A stretch of DNA of 64,000 nucleotides from Gammaproteobacteria bacterium (GTDB lineage Bacteria; Pseudomonadota; Gammaproteobacteria; GCA-001735895): contig JABHSO010000104.1 of the NCBI GenBank assembly GCA_018669845.1, positions 1-64,000 on the forward strand. The letters are read 5' to 3'. Shown one piece after another: positions 53,392-62,348 of the stretch; position 1 is the first letter of the stretch, and each line of letters starts with the position of its first letter. Both the position numbers and the translations under genes were made by a program. The notes below the pieces were generated by a model. The model was given only the letters and a program-made list of their open reading frames with translations, was not told where the DNA came from and made no database searches.

Positions 53392-54319
53392 CGTGAAATC
53401 GCTATTAAGTCTGATCGGCTTTTTACTGTTTTGTCAGAGTGTTCTGGCTTTTGAATTAGAAACAGTAAAGGTCGCAAAAGATGTTTATGCACTGGTCGGA
53501 GAAACAGGTCCTAGAACTTATGAAAATCATGCGTTAAATAATAATGTGGGTTTTATTGTTGCTGATCAGGGTGTCATTCTGATTGATTCTGGTGCTTCTC
53601 CATCGGGTGCAAAGCTGATTGAACAAAGTATTTTAAGGGTTACTGATAAACCCGTGAAATGGGTTGTTAATACAGGAAGTCAGGATCATCGCTGGTTGGG
53701 GAATAGTTATTTCAAGCAGAAAGGGGCCGAAGTTATTGCTCTGAATTCTACCGTTGAAGAACAGAGGAAACATATAGAAACTCACCTCGATCGTTTGAAA
53801 AATACTATCAGAGAGAATGCGATTGATGTAAAACCGGTTCAGGCTAGCCGAGTTTTGAAAGAAGCAAAAAATCAATTAAACCTCGGCAATAAACAACTTC
53901 AAGTTATTTTTCCCGGGGATAGCCATTTTCCCGGAGACGGTATTGTCTGGCTGCCGGGTGAACGAGTAGTTTTTAGCGGAGATCTTGTTTATGTAGATAG
54001 AATATTAGGCATTCAGAGTTATAGCCCGGTAGCGAGCTGGTTACAGGCGTTTAATAAAATGGCAAATTTGAAGCCTCTTACTATTATTCCTGGACATGGT
54101 TCGGTGAGTGATATGGATAAAGCTCAAAAGCAAACAGGTGATTATCTGGCTTATCTGATAACTGGAGTTAAAAAGGCATTGGACGATTGGAGTGAGCTTG
54201 ATGAAACTGTTATTGCTTTAACGGAAACCGCTGACCAGTTTAAAAACTTACAGAATTTTGATAGCTGGCATAAATTGAATATTAATCGTACCTACTTACA
54301 GCTTGAAGCGGTTCAATGA
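53381..54319 (+). CDS. Exported MBL-fold protein with replaced metal motif
   Basis: About 312 residues in a metallo-beta-lactamase fold resembling SoxH-like and quinoprotein-associated zinc hydrolases. The signal peptide is NVKSLLSLIGFLLFCQSVLA. The usual HxHxDH motif is replaced: at residues 97-108 it reads NTGSQDHRWLGN, with Gly99 and Gln101 at the usual first two histidine positions. Downstream ligands look intact (FPGDSHFPGDG, VVFSGDLVYV, IIPGHGSV). Starts are possible at 53357 (GTG), 53369, 53381 (ATG) or 53393 (GTG). The last two give the best signal peptide. It overlaps the rhodanese stop by 11 bases if started at 53381. Confidence 0.8.
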   Translation: MTYNVKSLLSLIGFLLFCQSVLAFELETVKVAKDVYALVGETGPRTYENHALNNNVGFIVADQGVILIDSGASPSGAKLIEQSILRVTDKPVKWVVNTGSQDHRWLGNSYFKQKGAEVIALNSTVEEQRKHIETHLDRLKNTIRENAIDVKPVQASRVLKEAKNQLNLGNKQLQVIFPGDSHFPGDGIVWLPGERVVFSGDLVYVDRILGIQSYSPVASWLQAFNKMANLKPLTIIPGHGSVSDMDKAQKQTGDYLAYLITGVKKALDDWSELDETVIALTETADQFKNLQNFDSWHKLNINRTYLQLEAVQ

Positions 54320-54343
54320 TTTGTATAAACAGAGGACGTATTA

Positions 54344-55303
54344 ATGTTTGTTGAACTAGGTGATCTGGTTGCCTATGGATTGTTAGGGTTGGATAACACT
54401 AGCCGCCTGGGCCAGACTGTCCAATTTTTTATCATGGACGTGAGTAAAATTTTCTTTTTACTGGTGGCAGTTATCTATGTGATGGGGCTGTTGCGAGCAA
54501 TGCTTTCAGCAGAACGGGTGCGCGAATATGTTCGTGGTAAACCTAAATGGATGGCTCGCAGTCTGGCCATTATTCTTGGAGCAGTCACACCGTTTTGTTC
54601 CTGTTCCTCGGTGCCGTTATTTATCGGTTTTGTGGAAGCTGGAATTCCTTTAGGCGTTACCTTTTCATTTTTAATTGCTTCACCGATGATTAATGAAGTC
54701 GCCGCGGTGATACTTATCGGTGTACTGGGCTGGGAGCTGGCTGCACTGTATGTGATGGCAGGACTGATTGTGGCGTATGTGGGCGGGGTCATCATGGAAA
54801 AATTTAAACCCGAACAATATGTTGAAGAATATGTTTGGAAAATTCGCATGGGTGAAATGCAAACTATCGAGCAGGATAATTCACTTCGTGGGCGGCATAA
54901 CTATGCAATGGGTGAAGTTTTGATCATTGTTAAACGCATCTGGAAATGGGTGATTGCCGGTATTGGTCTTGGTGCTCTATTTCATGGTTACGTTCCTGAA
55001 ACCTGGGTGGTTGAAAATTTGGGTGGGCCAGATAACTGGTTTGCTGTACCCGGTGCAGTTTTAGTCGGTATTCCTCTTTACTCAAATGCGACTGGTGTTA
55101 TTCCACTGGCAGAAGCCATGTTGGGTAAGGGCGTAGCAATCGGAACTACTCTGGCACTGATGATGAGCATCGCTGCTTTGTCATTACCCGAAATGCTGAT
55201 TTTACGAAAAGTTATTCGCTGGCCAGCGCTGGCAATTTATGCCTCAGTTTTAGCTGTCTCATTTATGCTGGTGGGATGGACTTTCAATTTATTAGTCGCG
55301 TAA
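54344..55303 (+). CDS. DUF318/ArsP-type permease
   Basis: A 319-residue membrane protein with about eight segments. The family motif AVTPFCSCSSVPLFIGF lies near residues 80-97, with Cys85 and Cys87. Later blocks SPMINEVAAVILIG and VGIPLYSNATGVIPLAEAML are also typical. Members include ArsP, which exports trivalent organoarsenicals, and others of the SO_0444 group proposed to export metals. The gene follows the secreted MBL gene by 24 bases and precedes the cysteine-rich and thioredoxin-like genes. The substrate is not known. Confidence 0.86.
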   Translation: MFVELGDLVAYGLLGLDNTSRLGQTVQFFIMDVSKIFFLLVAVIYVMGLLRAMLSAERVREYVRGKPKWMARSLAIILGAVTPFCSCSSVPLFIGFVEAGIPLGVTFSFLIASPMINEVAAVILIGVLGWELAALYVMAGLIVAYVGGVIMEKFKPEQYVEEYVWKIRMGEMQTIEQDNSLRGRHNYAMGEVLIIVKRIWKWVIAGIGLGALFHGYVPETWVVENLGGPDNWFAVPGAVLVGIPLYSNATGVIPLAEAMLGKGVAIGTTLALMMSIAALSLPEMLILRKVIRWPALAIYASVLAVSFMLVGWTFNLLVA

Positions 55304-55325
55304 GCAGACAATTAAGGAAACAATA

Positions 55326-55682
55326 ATGTCAACTCAACCTCAATTACATTCATCCATTGTTGCAATGGTTTCTCTCGCATCGGGTATTGCTTCGCGTCAT
55401 CCTGATATGGGTTTGTGCCAGCTGGACAAGTTAAAAGCAGCCGGAATTCCACAGCACCAGATAAATGCAGTTATAGAAATAGCTCGTCACATTCGGGATG
55501 AAGCGAGTCAGAAAGTTGACTTTGCATTTGATGAGAAAGCTGAGTTGAATCAGCCTGAAGAGATTGTTCAGGAAAGCTCTGGTGGGTGTTGTGGCTCTGA
55601 TGAAAAAGTAGAATTAGCGATAACCATAGAGTCTAATGAAAGCTGTTGTTCAAGCACGGCAAGTGGACAAAGTTGCTGCTAA
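55326..55682 (+). CDS. AhpD-like small protein with vicinal-cysteine tail
   Basis: A 118-residue cytosolic protein. The first 70 residues resemble the helical core of AhpD/carboxymuconolactone decarboxylase proteins (VSLASGIASRHPDMGLC then QLDKLKAAGIPQHQINAVIE). The usual CxxC is reduced to a single Cys31, with His25 ahead of it. The tail of about 45 residues carries three adjacent cysteine pairs (Cys88/89, Cys107/108, Cys117/118), which suits binding of As(III) or another soft metal. It sits 22 bases after the permease gene, with the thioredoxin-like gene 28 bases later. The family was not firmly recognised. Confidence 0.66.
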   Translation: MSTQPQLHSSIVAMVSLASGIASRHPDMGLCQLDKLKAAGIPQHQINAVIEIARHIRDEASQKVDFAFDEKAELNQPEEIVQESSGGCCGSDEKVELAITIESNESCCSSTASGQSCC

Positions 55683-55710
55683 TTACTCAACAATTAAACT
55701 GGAGATTAGG

Positions 55711-55944
55711 ATGATAAATATTAAGGTATTAGGCTCGGGTTGTGCCAATTGTCAAACAACTTATCAGTTGATAGAAGAAGTTGCTAAGGCTAAAGGTATC
55801 GATGTTGAACTTGAAAAAGTAGAAGATATTGGTGAAATCATGGGTTATGGCGTGATGTCTACGCCGGGGGTCATGGTAAGTGAGAAATTAGTTCATTCTG
55901 GTGGAATACCGACACGTCCTGCAATTGAAGGCTGGCTTTCATAG
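55711..55944 (+). CDS. Minimal thioredoxin-like protein with CxxC
   Basis: A protein of about 77 residues of the small redox-active disulfide type. MINIKVLGSGCANCQTTYQL has the active-site Cys11 and Cys14, with cis-Pro region VMSTPGVMVS and a C-terminal helix. An open frame extends upstream to 55636 but overlaps the preceding gene; the ATG at 55711 has a clear GGAG (55701) and the correct family N-terminus. Such proteins often accompany DUF318 permeases and may deliver reductant or the bound metalloid. It closes the cluster. Confidence 0.86.
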   Translation: MINIKVLGSGCANCQTTYQLIEEVAKAKGIDVELEKVEDIGEIMGYGVMSTPGVMVSEKLVHSGGIPTRPAIEGWLS

Positions 55945-55954
55945 GGTTAAAAAA

Positions 55955-56008
55955 ATGGTGCGCCCTACAAATTATTCACAAAACCGTAGGGTGTGCCATG
56001 CGCACCAT
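55955..56008. repeat. Long GTAGGGTGCGC-type palindromic element, copy 3
   Basis: The left arm at 55955-55968 begins ATGGTGCGCCCTAC, and the right arm at 55986-56008 is its inverted complement with a small bulge (GTAGGGTGTGCCATGCGCACCAT). The loop is 17 bases. It lies between the convergent thioredoxin-like and plsB genes and can form a stable hairpin, so it may also terminate both transcripts. Copies 1 (4578) and 2 (7007) are half-elements of it. Confidence 0.75.
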
Positions 56009-56015
56009 TAATGAC

Positions 56016-58484
56016 TCAATTATAATTATTATTTTTCAGATCATGATGATGGCTACTATTCAACAATTGTAAAATAGTACTTCTAACCTCCAGGCTGAGT
56101 AGAATACGGATATCCATATTGACCTGGTTAAATGATTGTTGAAATAGTAAATGTCCATTCTCATCTCTTTCTATAAAGCCCTGTTCAAAAAGTGTGTTGA
56201 TGAAATGACCGAATAATTGACGGTCAAAAAAGTCTGGAGAATTAATGCCATAAAGCATGGATATTTTTTGTGCGATTAAGTGGCAGCGTTGTTCCAGTTC
56301 TGTCTCACTCAAGGGATTTCCACCACTTTCCCATAACACCACAAAAGTCATGTAATAACGTTCCAGAATGGGTTGTGCGATATGTGCTAATCTGGTCAGA
56401 ATGAGATAATGGACATCACTACGGTCAGGTCTATTTAATTTGTTACCGCTTTTCTTCAAAACATTTTTTTCAACCAGAAAATCAATGATTTGAGGGATAA
56501 ACTCCTCAAGTTGATCTGTGTTCCAGGGTAAATGTAATTCAGAAGCCAGAAATGGATAAACATAACGCACTATGCTGATCAGTTTTTCCTGTTTGATGGT
56601 ACGGATGTTTAAAAAGCAGCAGGCAACCAGTGACGGTAAAATAAGTGTGTGCAGGCTATTGTTGCGATAATAGCTGATTAAAATAGCATGCTCAGGTTTT
56701 AAATAGATGATATTTCCGAGCTTATGTGGGTGGATATGGATAAGACCCTGTTGTTCAATGCGGCGTAATTCCCTTTCGTTGACATTATCCTGTAAAGTTA
56801 TTGAGTCGAGATACGGTTGAGACTCGATTAATTGTTTATAAAAATCACATTGTTGAAGCAGATCGAATTCGTCAATGCTTTGTCTGGGCGTTGCCAGAAT
56901 GGTGGTGGCAATCAGGTTAACCGGATTGATCACTGCAGCAGCATTAATTCGCAGCATGATCTGATGTGAAAGATCACTGACGGTGGATCGGAACCAGTCC
57001 TGTTGTTTAACAGTGTTGCGATCCTCATTTCCCCAGTTTTCATGCTGTTTGTGTAATAGCTCATTAATTTTAATAGGCTCACCAAAACTTGTGGTTACTT
57101 TTCCGAACTGACCTTTAAGCATTAGAATTGATTTTATTGATGTGAACAGATTTTCTTTTTTCTTTTTCTGCCCGTAAAGCTCACCAATATAGGAATTGCC
57201 CTCGATGAGCTTTTCATAACCGATATAGACTGGAATAAAAGCGAGAGGCTTTTTCTGTGTTTTAACCCAGCTGTCAACGGTCATGGATAACATGCCGAGT
57301 TTAGGTTTTAGTAAACGTCCGGTTCGGCTGCGTCCACCTTCGATAAAATATTCTATAGGCACGCCCATATCGACCAGTTCGCGCAGGTATTCATTCATTA
57401 TAGAGGCATAAAGTGGATTACTTTTAAAGCTTCGGCGAATAAAGAAGGCTCCGCCACCCCGTAACAGTCGGCCAATCACTGGCATATCAAGATTATTACC
57501 TGCGGCGATATAAGGTAGTGCCAGTCCTTCATGAAAGATCACGTAAGACAGGAGCAGGTAGTCAACATGGCTACGGTGACAGGGCACGTAAACCAGCTGA
57601 TGAGTCAGTGCGACCTGTTTAACAGGCTCTATATTGAATACTTTTATTCCACTGTAAAAGCGGTTCCAGAATGCACTCAACAGCCGTTTCATTAATTCCT
57701 GAGAAACCTGAGTGCAGTCAGAGAATATTTCCCGGCTGTATTTGATGGCCTGTTTTCGTACAAATGGCAGTGACTTGCCTTTCTTGTCGGCACTGGTTTG
57801 CAGGGCTTGTTGAATATTGTCGCTATTAACTATTTTATTGATAAATTTATTTCGAGTTGTAATCTCAGGGCCAAAAGTAGCTTCACGTTGTTGTCGCAAA
57901 TACAGTCTTAACCGCTCATTCATACGTTCTGCAGAGCCATTGGTTTCATCGCACAAAGCACGAAAACTTTGTGGTGGTGAAAATATCAATGTGGTGTGTC
58001 GTCCATTCACAAGGATGGTGAACAGCTTTCTAAATTTACTCGCCACTTCCCAGGTATCAGAAAATAATACTTTTAACCAGTGGCGTTGTTTGGCGATAGG
58101 GCGTCCCCAGTAAACAGAAACTGGAACAATTTTGATATCAAGAGTTTCATCTGCTGTGATGGCGGTGATCAACTCTTCCAGCATTAAGCTGTGTTTTTGC
58201 TGCTGTAAGATCCAGTCACTCAGCGGGTTTCGAGAGGCAACACTGTAGATAGAATGGTGTTTGAAACCACTGATTGCGATAGATTCCAGTGGGTCATGCA
58301 GTTTTAGTGCTGAAGTAATGCGTTCTAATACCAGCAGTTCTGATATTCCGCGTGCTGAGAGTACATACAATACTTGAGAGTTATCATGTTTATCGCTGCT
58401 GATGTCTTTGGGGAGAGTTTCTACACGAATCCATAGAAACAGTATTTTTTGCAGTAAAGCATGCAGCCTGCGTTTGAAAGACAT
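56016..58484 (-). CDS. plsB: Glycerol-3-phosphate 1-O-acyltransferase
   Basis: An 822-residue membrane-associated acyltransferase making lysophosphatidic acid from glycerol-3-phosphate and acyl-ACP or acyl-CoA. Block I is VPCHRSHVDYLLLSYV (HX4D, near residue 305). Block II is GGGAFFIRRSF, block III is YFIEGGRSRTGRLLKPK and block IV is FIPVYIGYEKL. Length and architecture match E. coli PlsB. It is the last gene of the minus-strand group from leuA, after a 64-base gap. A palindromic element lies just downstream of its stop. Confidence 0.97.
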   Translation of the reverse strand: MSFKRRLHALLQKILFLWIRVETLPKDISSDKHDNSQVLYVLSARGISELLVLERITSALKLHDPLESIAISGFKHHSIYSVASRNPLSDWILQQQKHSLMLEELITAITADETLDIKIVPVSVYWGRPIAKQRHWLKVLFSDTWEVASKFRKLFTILVNGRHTTLIFSPPQSFRALCDETNGSAERMNERLRLYLRQQREATFGPEITTRNKFINKIVNSDNIQQALQTSADKKGKSLPFVRKQAIKYSREIFSDCTQVSQELMKRLLSAFWNRFYSGIKVFNIEPVKQVALTHQLVYVPCHRSHVDYLLLSYVIFHEGLALPYIAAGNNLDMPVIGRLLRGGGAFFIRRSFKSNPLYASIMNEYLRELVDMGVPIEYFIEGGRSRTGRLLKPKLGMLSMTVDSWVKTQKKPLAFIPVYIGYEKLIEGNSYIGELYGQKKKKENLFTSIKSILMLKGQFGKVTTSFGEPIKINELLHKQHENWGNEDRNTVKQQDWFRSTVSDLSHQIMLRINAAAVINPVNLIATTILATPRQSIDEFDLLQQCDFYKQLIESQPYLDSITLQDNVNERELRRIEQQGLIHIHPHKLGNIIYLKPEHAILISYYRNNSLHTLILPSLVACCFLNIRTIKQEKLISIVRYVYPFLASELHLPWNTDQLEEFIPQIIDFLVEKNVLKKSGNKLNRPDRSDVHYLILTRLAHIAQPILERYYMTFVVLWESGGNPLSETELEQRCHLIAQKISMLYGINSPDFFDRQLFGHFINTLFEQGFIERDENGHLLFQQSFNQVNMDIRILLSLEVRSTILQLLNSSHHHDLKNNNYN

Positions 58485-58548
58485 GTGTTGACCCTAATTA
58501 TTTTTTACCCACTCTAGTGTTAATGAGGTGTCAGATCAATAAAAATAA

Positions 58549-59538
58549 TTAATTCAAAGCAGCCGAAACCCTGAGTCCAAAAGTAATATCGGGGGCGTGT
58601 CCAGGGAAAATATCTTCAGAGAAAAATAGTTCTAATTGGTGATTTTCAAACAGTGAGGGGAATCGTAGACCGAACTGAGCTTGCAAAGAGGATTCAAAAG
58701 CATCTAACTGACTCTGTTTAACTATTTCAGAATGGAAGTCTGCTTGCAGGATAAGGTGGTAAGACGGGGTGATTTTATAATTCAGCCCTAGCTGTCCAAA
58801 TAAAAAATTATCATTTAATTGATTTTTTAATATTCCATTATCAGCAGAAAATACTATTCCTAAAGTGCCGTAAGTGGAAAGTTTTTGTGAACTTAATGAA
58901 TGTGTGGAATACCATGCTGCAATATCGGTCGCATCATTTGAAATGAATTCTGAAGAGGAAGAGGGTAGTTCAATAGCCAGCCAGAACTGGCTGTTACTGT
59001 TTATTTGATAGCCCACTGCCAGTTGAATATCTGCCAGGCCTTCATCAGGCTGGCTGGAGTTAATAATGTCTAAGCCATCTTTGTGATAAAGCAGGTTTAT
59101 TTTATTATTTTCAGCCTGATCACGTCCACCCTGGGGTAAACCAAAAAAATCGTGCCAACGCTCGATGGTTTGGTCGAGAAACCCGGTTTTATTTGTCACC
59201 AGAGAGCTATTAAAATTAAAGTGCCAGAGCTCATGTGAATAAGTCAGTTGAAAGTCATAACGGGTATTTTCAACATCAATAAGTAACTCTTCAGTAGCGT
59301 ATTTGTCAGTCTGATAGGTATTAGTAAAATACAGTGCATGGGAATAAACCCATGACTGCTGAGATGATGTTATTGGTGTTGCTGGAATAAAGTAACTTTG
59401 CAGTAGTGGATTCTGACTGCGAGTGGGTAACCCCGGGTAGGAGTCAGCAGTCGCAGTATTGAACCCACTAAACAGAAATGAAAGAATGAATAATTTCTTC
59501 AGTGTGTGTTGCAAAAAACTGTTAATCGTAAATACCAT
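58549..59538 (-). CDS. DUF3187 outer-membrane beta-barrel-like protein
   Basis: A 329-residue exported protein with signal peptide [19 protein letters not shown]. The mature part starts [21 protein letters not shown], the family opening, and consists of alternating amphipathic strands ending in [12 protein letters not shown], a pattern consistent with a beta-barrel. DUF3187 proteins are uncharacterised. Its start overlaps the prfC stop by 17 bases, so it is probably co-expressed with prfC. Confidence 0.82.
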   Translation of the reverse strand: MVFTINSFLQHTLKKLFILSFLFSGFNTATADSYPGLPTRSQNPLLQSYFIPATPITSSQQSWVYSHALYFTNTYQTDKYATEELLIDVENTRYDFQLTYSHELWHFNFNSSLVTNKTGFLDQTIERWHDFFGLPQGGRDQAENNKINLLYHKDGLDIINSSQPDEGLADIQLAVGYQINSNSQFWLAIELPSSSSEFISNDATDIAAWYSTHSLSSQKLSTYGTLGIVFSADNGILKNQLNDNFLFGQLGLNYKITPSYHLILQADFHSEIVKQSQLDAFESSLQAQFGLRFPSLFENHQLELFFSEDIFPGHAPDITFGLRVSAALN

Positions 59539-61111
59539 GCTCTCTGGTGGCCAGGAATTGTACTTCGGGCCAACGCTCCTGGGTCATTTGTAAGTTGACT
59601 CTGGATGGGGCGATGTATGCCAGATCACCTGCATGATCGAGAGCCAGGTTGGACTTGGCTTTGATTTTGAACTCATCCAGTTTACTATCATTATCACATT
59701 CAACCCAGCGTGCAGTATTAACGTTGACCGGTTCAAAAAGACAGACCACGTTGTATTCATCTTTTAATCGTTGGGCGACAACTTCAAACTGTAAAACACC
59801 GACAGCACCCAGAATTAAATCGTTATTTGCCAGAGGTTTATACAGCTGTGTTGCCCCTTCTTCGCACAGTTGAGAAAGACCTTTCATGAGTGCTTTCATT
59901 TTGAGCGGGTCTTTCAATCGTGCTCGGCGGAAAAGCTCAGGAGCAAAGTTGGGTATACCGGTAAAAGCCAGGTCTTCACCCTGGGTAAAAGTATCGCCAA
60001 TGCGAATTGTGCCATGATTGTGAATGCCAATAATATCGCCGGTGAAAGCTTCATCAACGTGTCCACGATCATCCGCTATAAAGGTTAAAGCATCGGGAAT
60101 TTTCATGTCTCTATTCAGGCGTACATGGCGAACCTTCATGCCTTTTTCATATTTACCGGAACACAGGCGCATAAATGCAATACGGTCACGGTGATTTTTA
60201 TCCATGTTTGCCTGTATCTTAAACACGAAACCGGTGAATTTATCTTCTTCAGGCAGGATTGTGCGTGTTCTGGTGGAGCGTGGTAGAGGTGAGGGCGCGA
60301 ACTCAACAAAGGTGTCGAGTAACTCGGCCATGCCAAAATTATTGATTGCTGAACCAAAAAATACCGGGCTTAGTTCACCTTTAAGATAGGCTTCTTTGTC
60401 AAATTCATGAGATGCACCGCGTACCAGTTCAATTTCTTCACGAAATTCCTCTGCCATATCACCCAATACATCATCCAGACGAGGGTTGTCCAATCCTTGT
60501 ATGATTTCTCCTGAGGTGATTTTATCGGCATCACTGGCGGAGAAAAGATGCACGGAGTCATTTTGTAAATGAAATACACCTTTCAGGTTTTTTCCCATGC
60601 CAATAGGCCAGGTAATCGGGGCGCATTTAATCTTCAGAATCTCTTCCACTTCATCCATCAGATCAATCGGGTCACGTCCTTCACGATCAAGTTTGTTAAT
60701 AAAGGTCATGATGGGCGTATCACGGAGACGGCAGACTTCCATCAATTTAATGGTTCTTTCCTCTACACCTTTGGCGCAGTCGATGACCATCAGTGCGGAA
60801 TCCACTGCTGTTAATGTTCTATAAGTATCTTCCGAGAAGTCTTCGTGGCCGGGCGTGTCCAGTAAATTGACAATTCGTTCTTTGTAAGGAAATTGCATCA
60901 CCGATGAAGTGATGGAAATACCACGTTGCTTTTCCATTTCCATCCAGTCCGATGTGGCGTGTCGATCTGCTTTACGACCTTTTACCGTTCCAGCCAACTG
61001 GATAGCTCTACCGAATAACAACAGCTTTTCGGTGACGGTGGTTTTACCGGCATCCGGGTGAGAAATAATGGCAAAGGTTCGTCTTTGCTGTAATTCTTTA
61101 ATATTCGACAT
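59522..61111 (-). CDS. prfC: Peptide chain release factor 3
   Basis: A 529-residue translational GTPase that recycles RF1 and RF2 from ribosomes after termination. The G domain has [33 protein letters not shown] and [18 protein letters not shown]. The C-terminal domains are RF3-specific, including the [14 protein letters not shown]-type block. The protein is complete and matches the family length. It follows rimI by 36 bases. Confidence 0.97.
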   Translation of the reverse strand: MSNIKELQQRRTFAIISHPDAGKTTVTEKLLLFGRAIQLAGTVKGRKADRHATSDWMEMEKQRGISITSSVMQFPYKERIVNLLDTPGHEDFSEDTYRTLTAVDSALMVIDCAKGVEERTIKLMEVCRLRDTPIMTFINKLDREGRDPIDLMDEVEEILKIKCAPITWPIGMGKNLKGVFHLQNDSVHLFSASDADKITSGEIIQGLDNPRLDDVLGDMAEEFREEIELVRGASHEFDKEAYLKGELSPVFFGSAINNFGMAELLDTFVEFAPSPLPRSTRTRTILPEEDKFTGFVFKIQANMDKNHRDRIAFMRLCSGKYEKGMKVRHVRLNRDMKIPDALTFIADDRGHVDEAFTGDIIGIHNHGTIRIGDTFTQGEDLAFTGIPNFAPELFRRARLKDPLKMKALMKGLSQLCEEGATQLYKPLANNDLILGAVGVLQFEVVAQRLKDEYNVVCLFEPVNVNTARWVECDNDSKLDEFKIKAKSNLALDHAGDLAYIAPSRVNLQMTQERWPEVQFLATREHGIYD

Positions 61112-61147
61112 GTTTTCGGATTGACCGTGAATGTAAATTAAATGTTG

Positions 61148-61603
61148 TTAAAGCTGACAGGCAAAAAGTAATGCATCCTCTTTACCATTTGGTGCGGGAT
61201 AATAAGCTTTTCTGCAACCAATTTCATTAAATCCTGTGGATTCATAAATATGAATGGCGGCTTTATTACTAGGGCGTACTTCCAGCAGGATCATGTCAGC
61301 AGATTTAATACGTGCTATATCCATTAAATGTGATAACAGTTGTCGGCCTATGCCCTGTCCCTGATAACTTTGATCGACAGCCAGGTTAAGCAGGTGACTT
61401 TCTCCTGCGGCAACGGATAACACACCGTGACCTATAATTTTTTGCTGCTCTGTGGCGACCCAGCAGTCGTAACCCACACGTAAGCAGTCGCTCAAAATAC
61501 CTTTGGTCCAGGGATACGGGTAAACTTTTACCTCAACCTTCATGACCTCATTGACATCGTCCAAACTCATTGGGCGAAAATCGATGTGCTGTGGATTACT
61601 CAT
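61148..61603 (-). CDS. rimI: Ribosomal-protein-S18-alanine N-acetyltransferase
   Basis: A 151-residue GNAT acetyltransferase. The acetyl-CoA loop is QSYQGQGIGRQLL (Q/RxxGxG/A), and the C-terminal blocks MILLEVRPSNKAAIHIYESTGF and RKAYYPAPNGKEDALLF are characteristic of RimI. It acetylates the N-terminus of S18. It overlaps the stop of the uracil-DNA glycosylase gene by 8 bases. The tsaB gene, often nearby, is not in the window. Confidence 0.94.
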   Translation of the reverse strand: MSNPQHIDFRPMSLDDVNEVMKVEVKVYPYPWTKGILSDCLRVGYDCWVATEQQKIIGHGVLSVAAGESHLLNLAVDQSYQGQGIGRQLLSHLMDIARIKSADMILLEVRPSNKAAIHIYESTGFNEIGCRKAYYPAPNGKEDALLFACQL

Positions 61604-62348
61604 TGTTTAATAATCTGAGAAGAGCTTTCATGTCGTGCCAAACTTTTGCTTTTTCAGCTGGGTTTCTGAGCAGGTAAGCCGGGTGATAAGTCACCAGTAA
61701 TGGCAGGTTGGTGCCTGGTAATACATGCTCTTTATCGCGTAAACGACCTAAGGGGCTATGATCTTTTAACAGGTTTTGGGCTGATATTCTGCCCACAGAC
61801 AAGATGACTTTAGGTTGAATTAATTTAATTTGTGCCTGTAAAAACTGTGAGCATGCCAGGACTTCATCGGCATGTGGATCCCTGTTGTTAGGGGGGCGAC
61901 ATTTTAAAATGTTGGTGATATAAACGTTATTTGAATCCAGGTTGATTGCATTTAAAACCTTATCCAGCAAGTGTCCGGCTCTGCCGACGAAAGGAATGCC
62001 CTGAAGATCCTCATCATGTCCCGGAGCTTCTCCGATAATCATCAGGTCTGCCTGCTGCTGTCCTTTTCCAGGCACTTTCCGAGTGCAGGACTTAGCCAGT
62101 TCACACATTTTACAGGCTTCGATGGCTTCCAGCATTTGAGGCCAACCGGTTAAATCAAAAACCTGAGACTGAATCTTTTCTACTGGTTTTGTTTTCTCTT
62201 CAGCAGAGGGTATTTCAATATCGGATGGCTGGATAAACTGTTCAGCAACAGGCTCATCTACTTCTGTTCTAGCAGAAATAGATGAGCGAATCTGCCATGC
62301 GGTAATACCGATTCCATGCAGGCAGTGCTGTTGTCTTTCCGTTAACAC
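61596..62348 (-). CDS. Uracil-DNA glycosylase, family 4 (Fe-S type)
   Basis: A 250-residue family-4 UDG that excises uracil from DNA. Motif A is GEAPGHDED (Gly106 on), and the product-binding motif near the C-terminus is VTYHPAYLLRNP. Four cysteines suitable for the [4Fe-4S] cluster are present (Cys79, Cys82, Cys150, Cys166). The first 75 residues form a low-complexity, proline- and glutamate-rich extension, as is common in gammaproteobacterial members of the family. It overlaps rimI and begins one base before leuA ends. Confidence 0.9.
   Translation of the reverse strand: MLTERQQHCLHGIGITAWQIRSSISARTEVDEPVAEQFIQPSDIEIPSAEEKTKPVEKIQSQVFDLTGWPQMLEAIEACKMCELAKSCTRKVPGKGQQQADLMIIGEAPGHDEDLQGIPFVGRAGHLLDKVLNAINLDSNNVYITNILKCRPPNNRDPHADEVLACSQFLQAQIKLIQPKVILSVGRISAQNLLKDHSPLGRLRDKEHVLPGTNLPLLVTYHPAYLLRNPAEKAKVWHDMKALLRLLNNE

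Noticed and set aside
55636-55710. Upstream extension of the minimal thioredoxin into the cysteine-rich gene
   Set aside because: The extension has no similarity to the family, and the ATG at 55711 has a good Shine-Dalgarno sequence.
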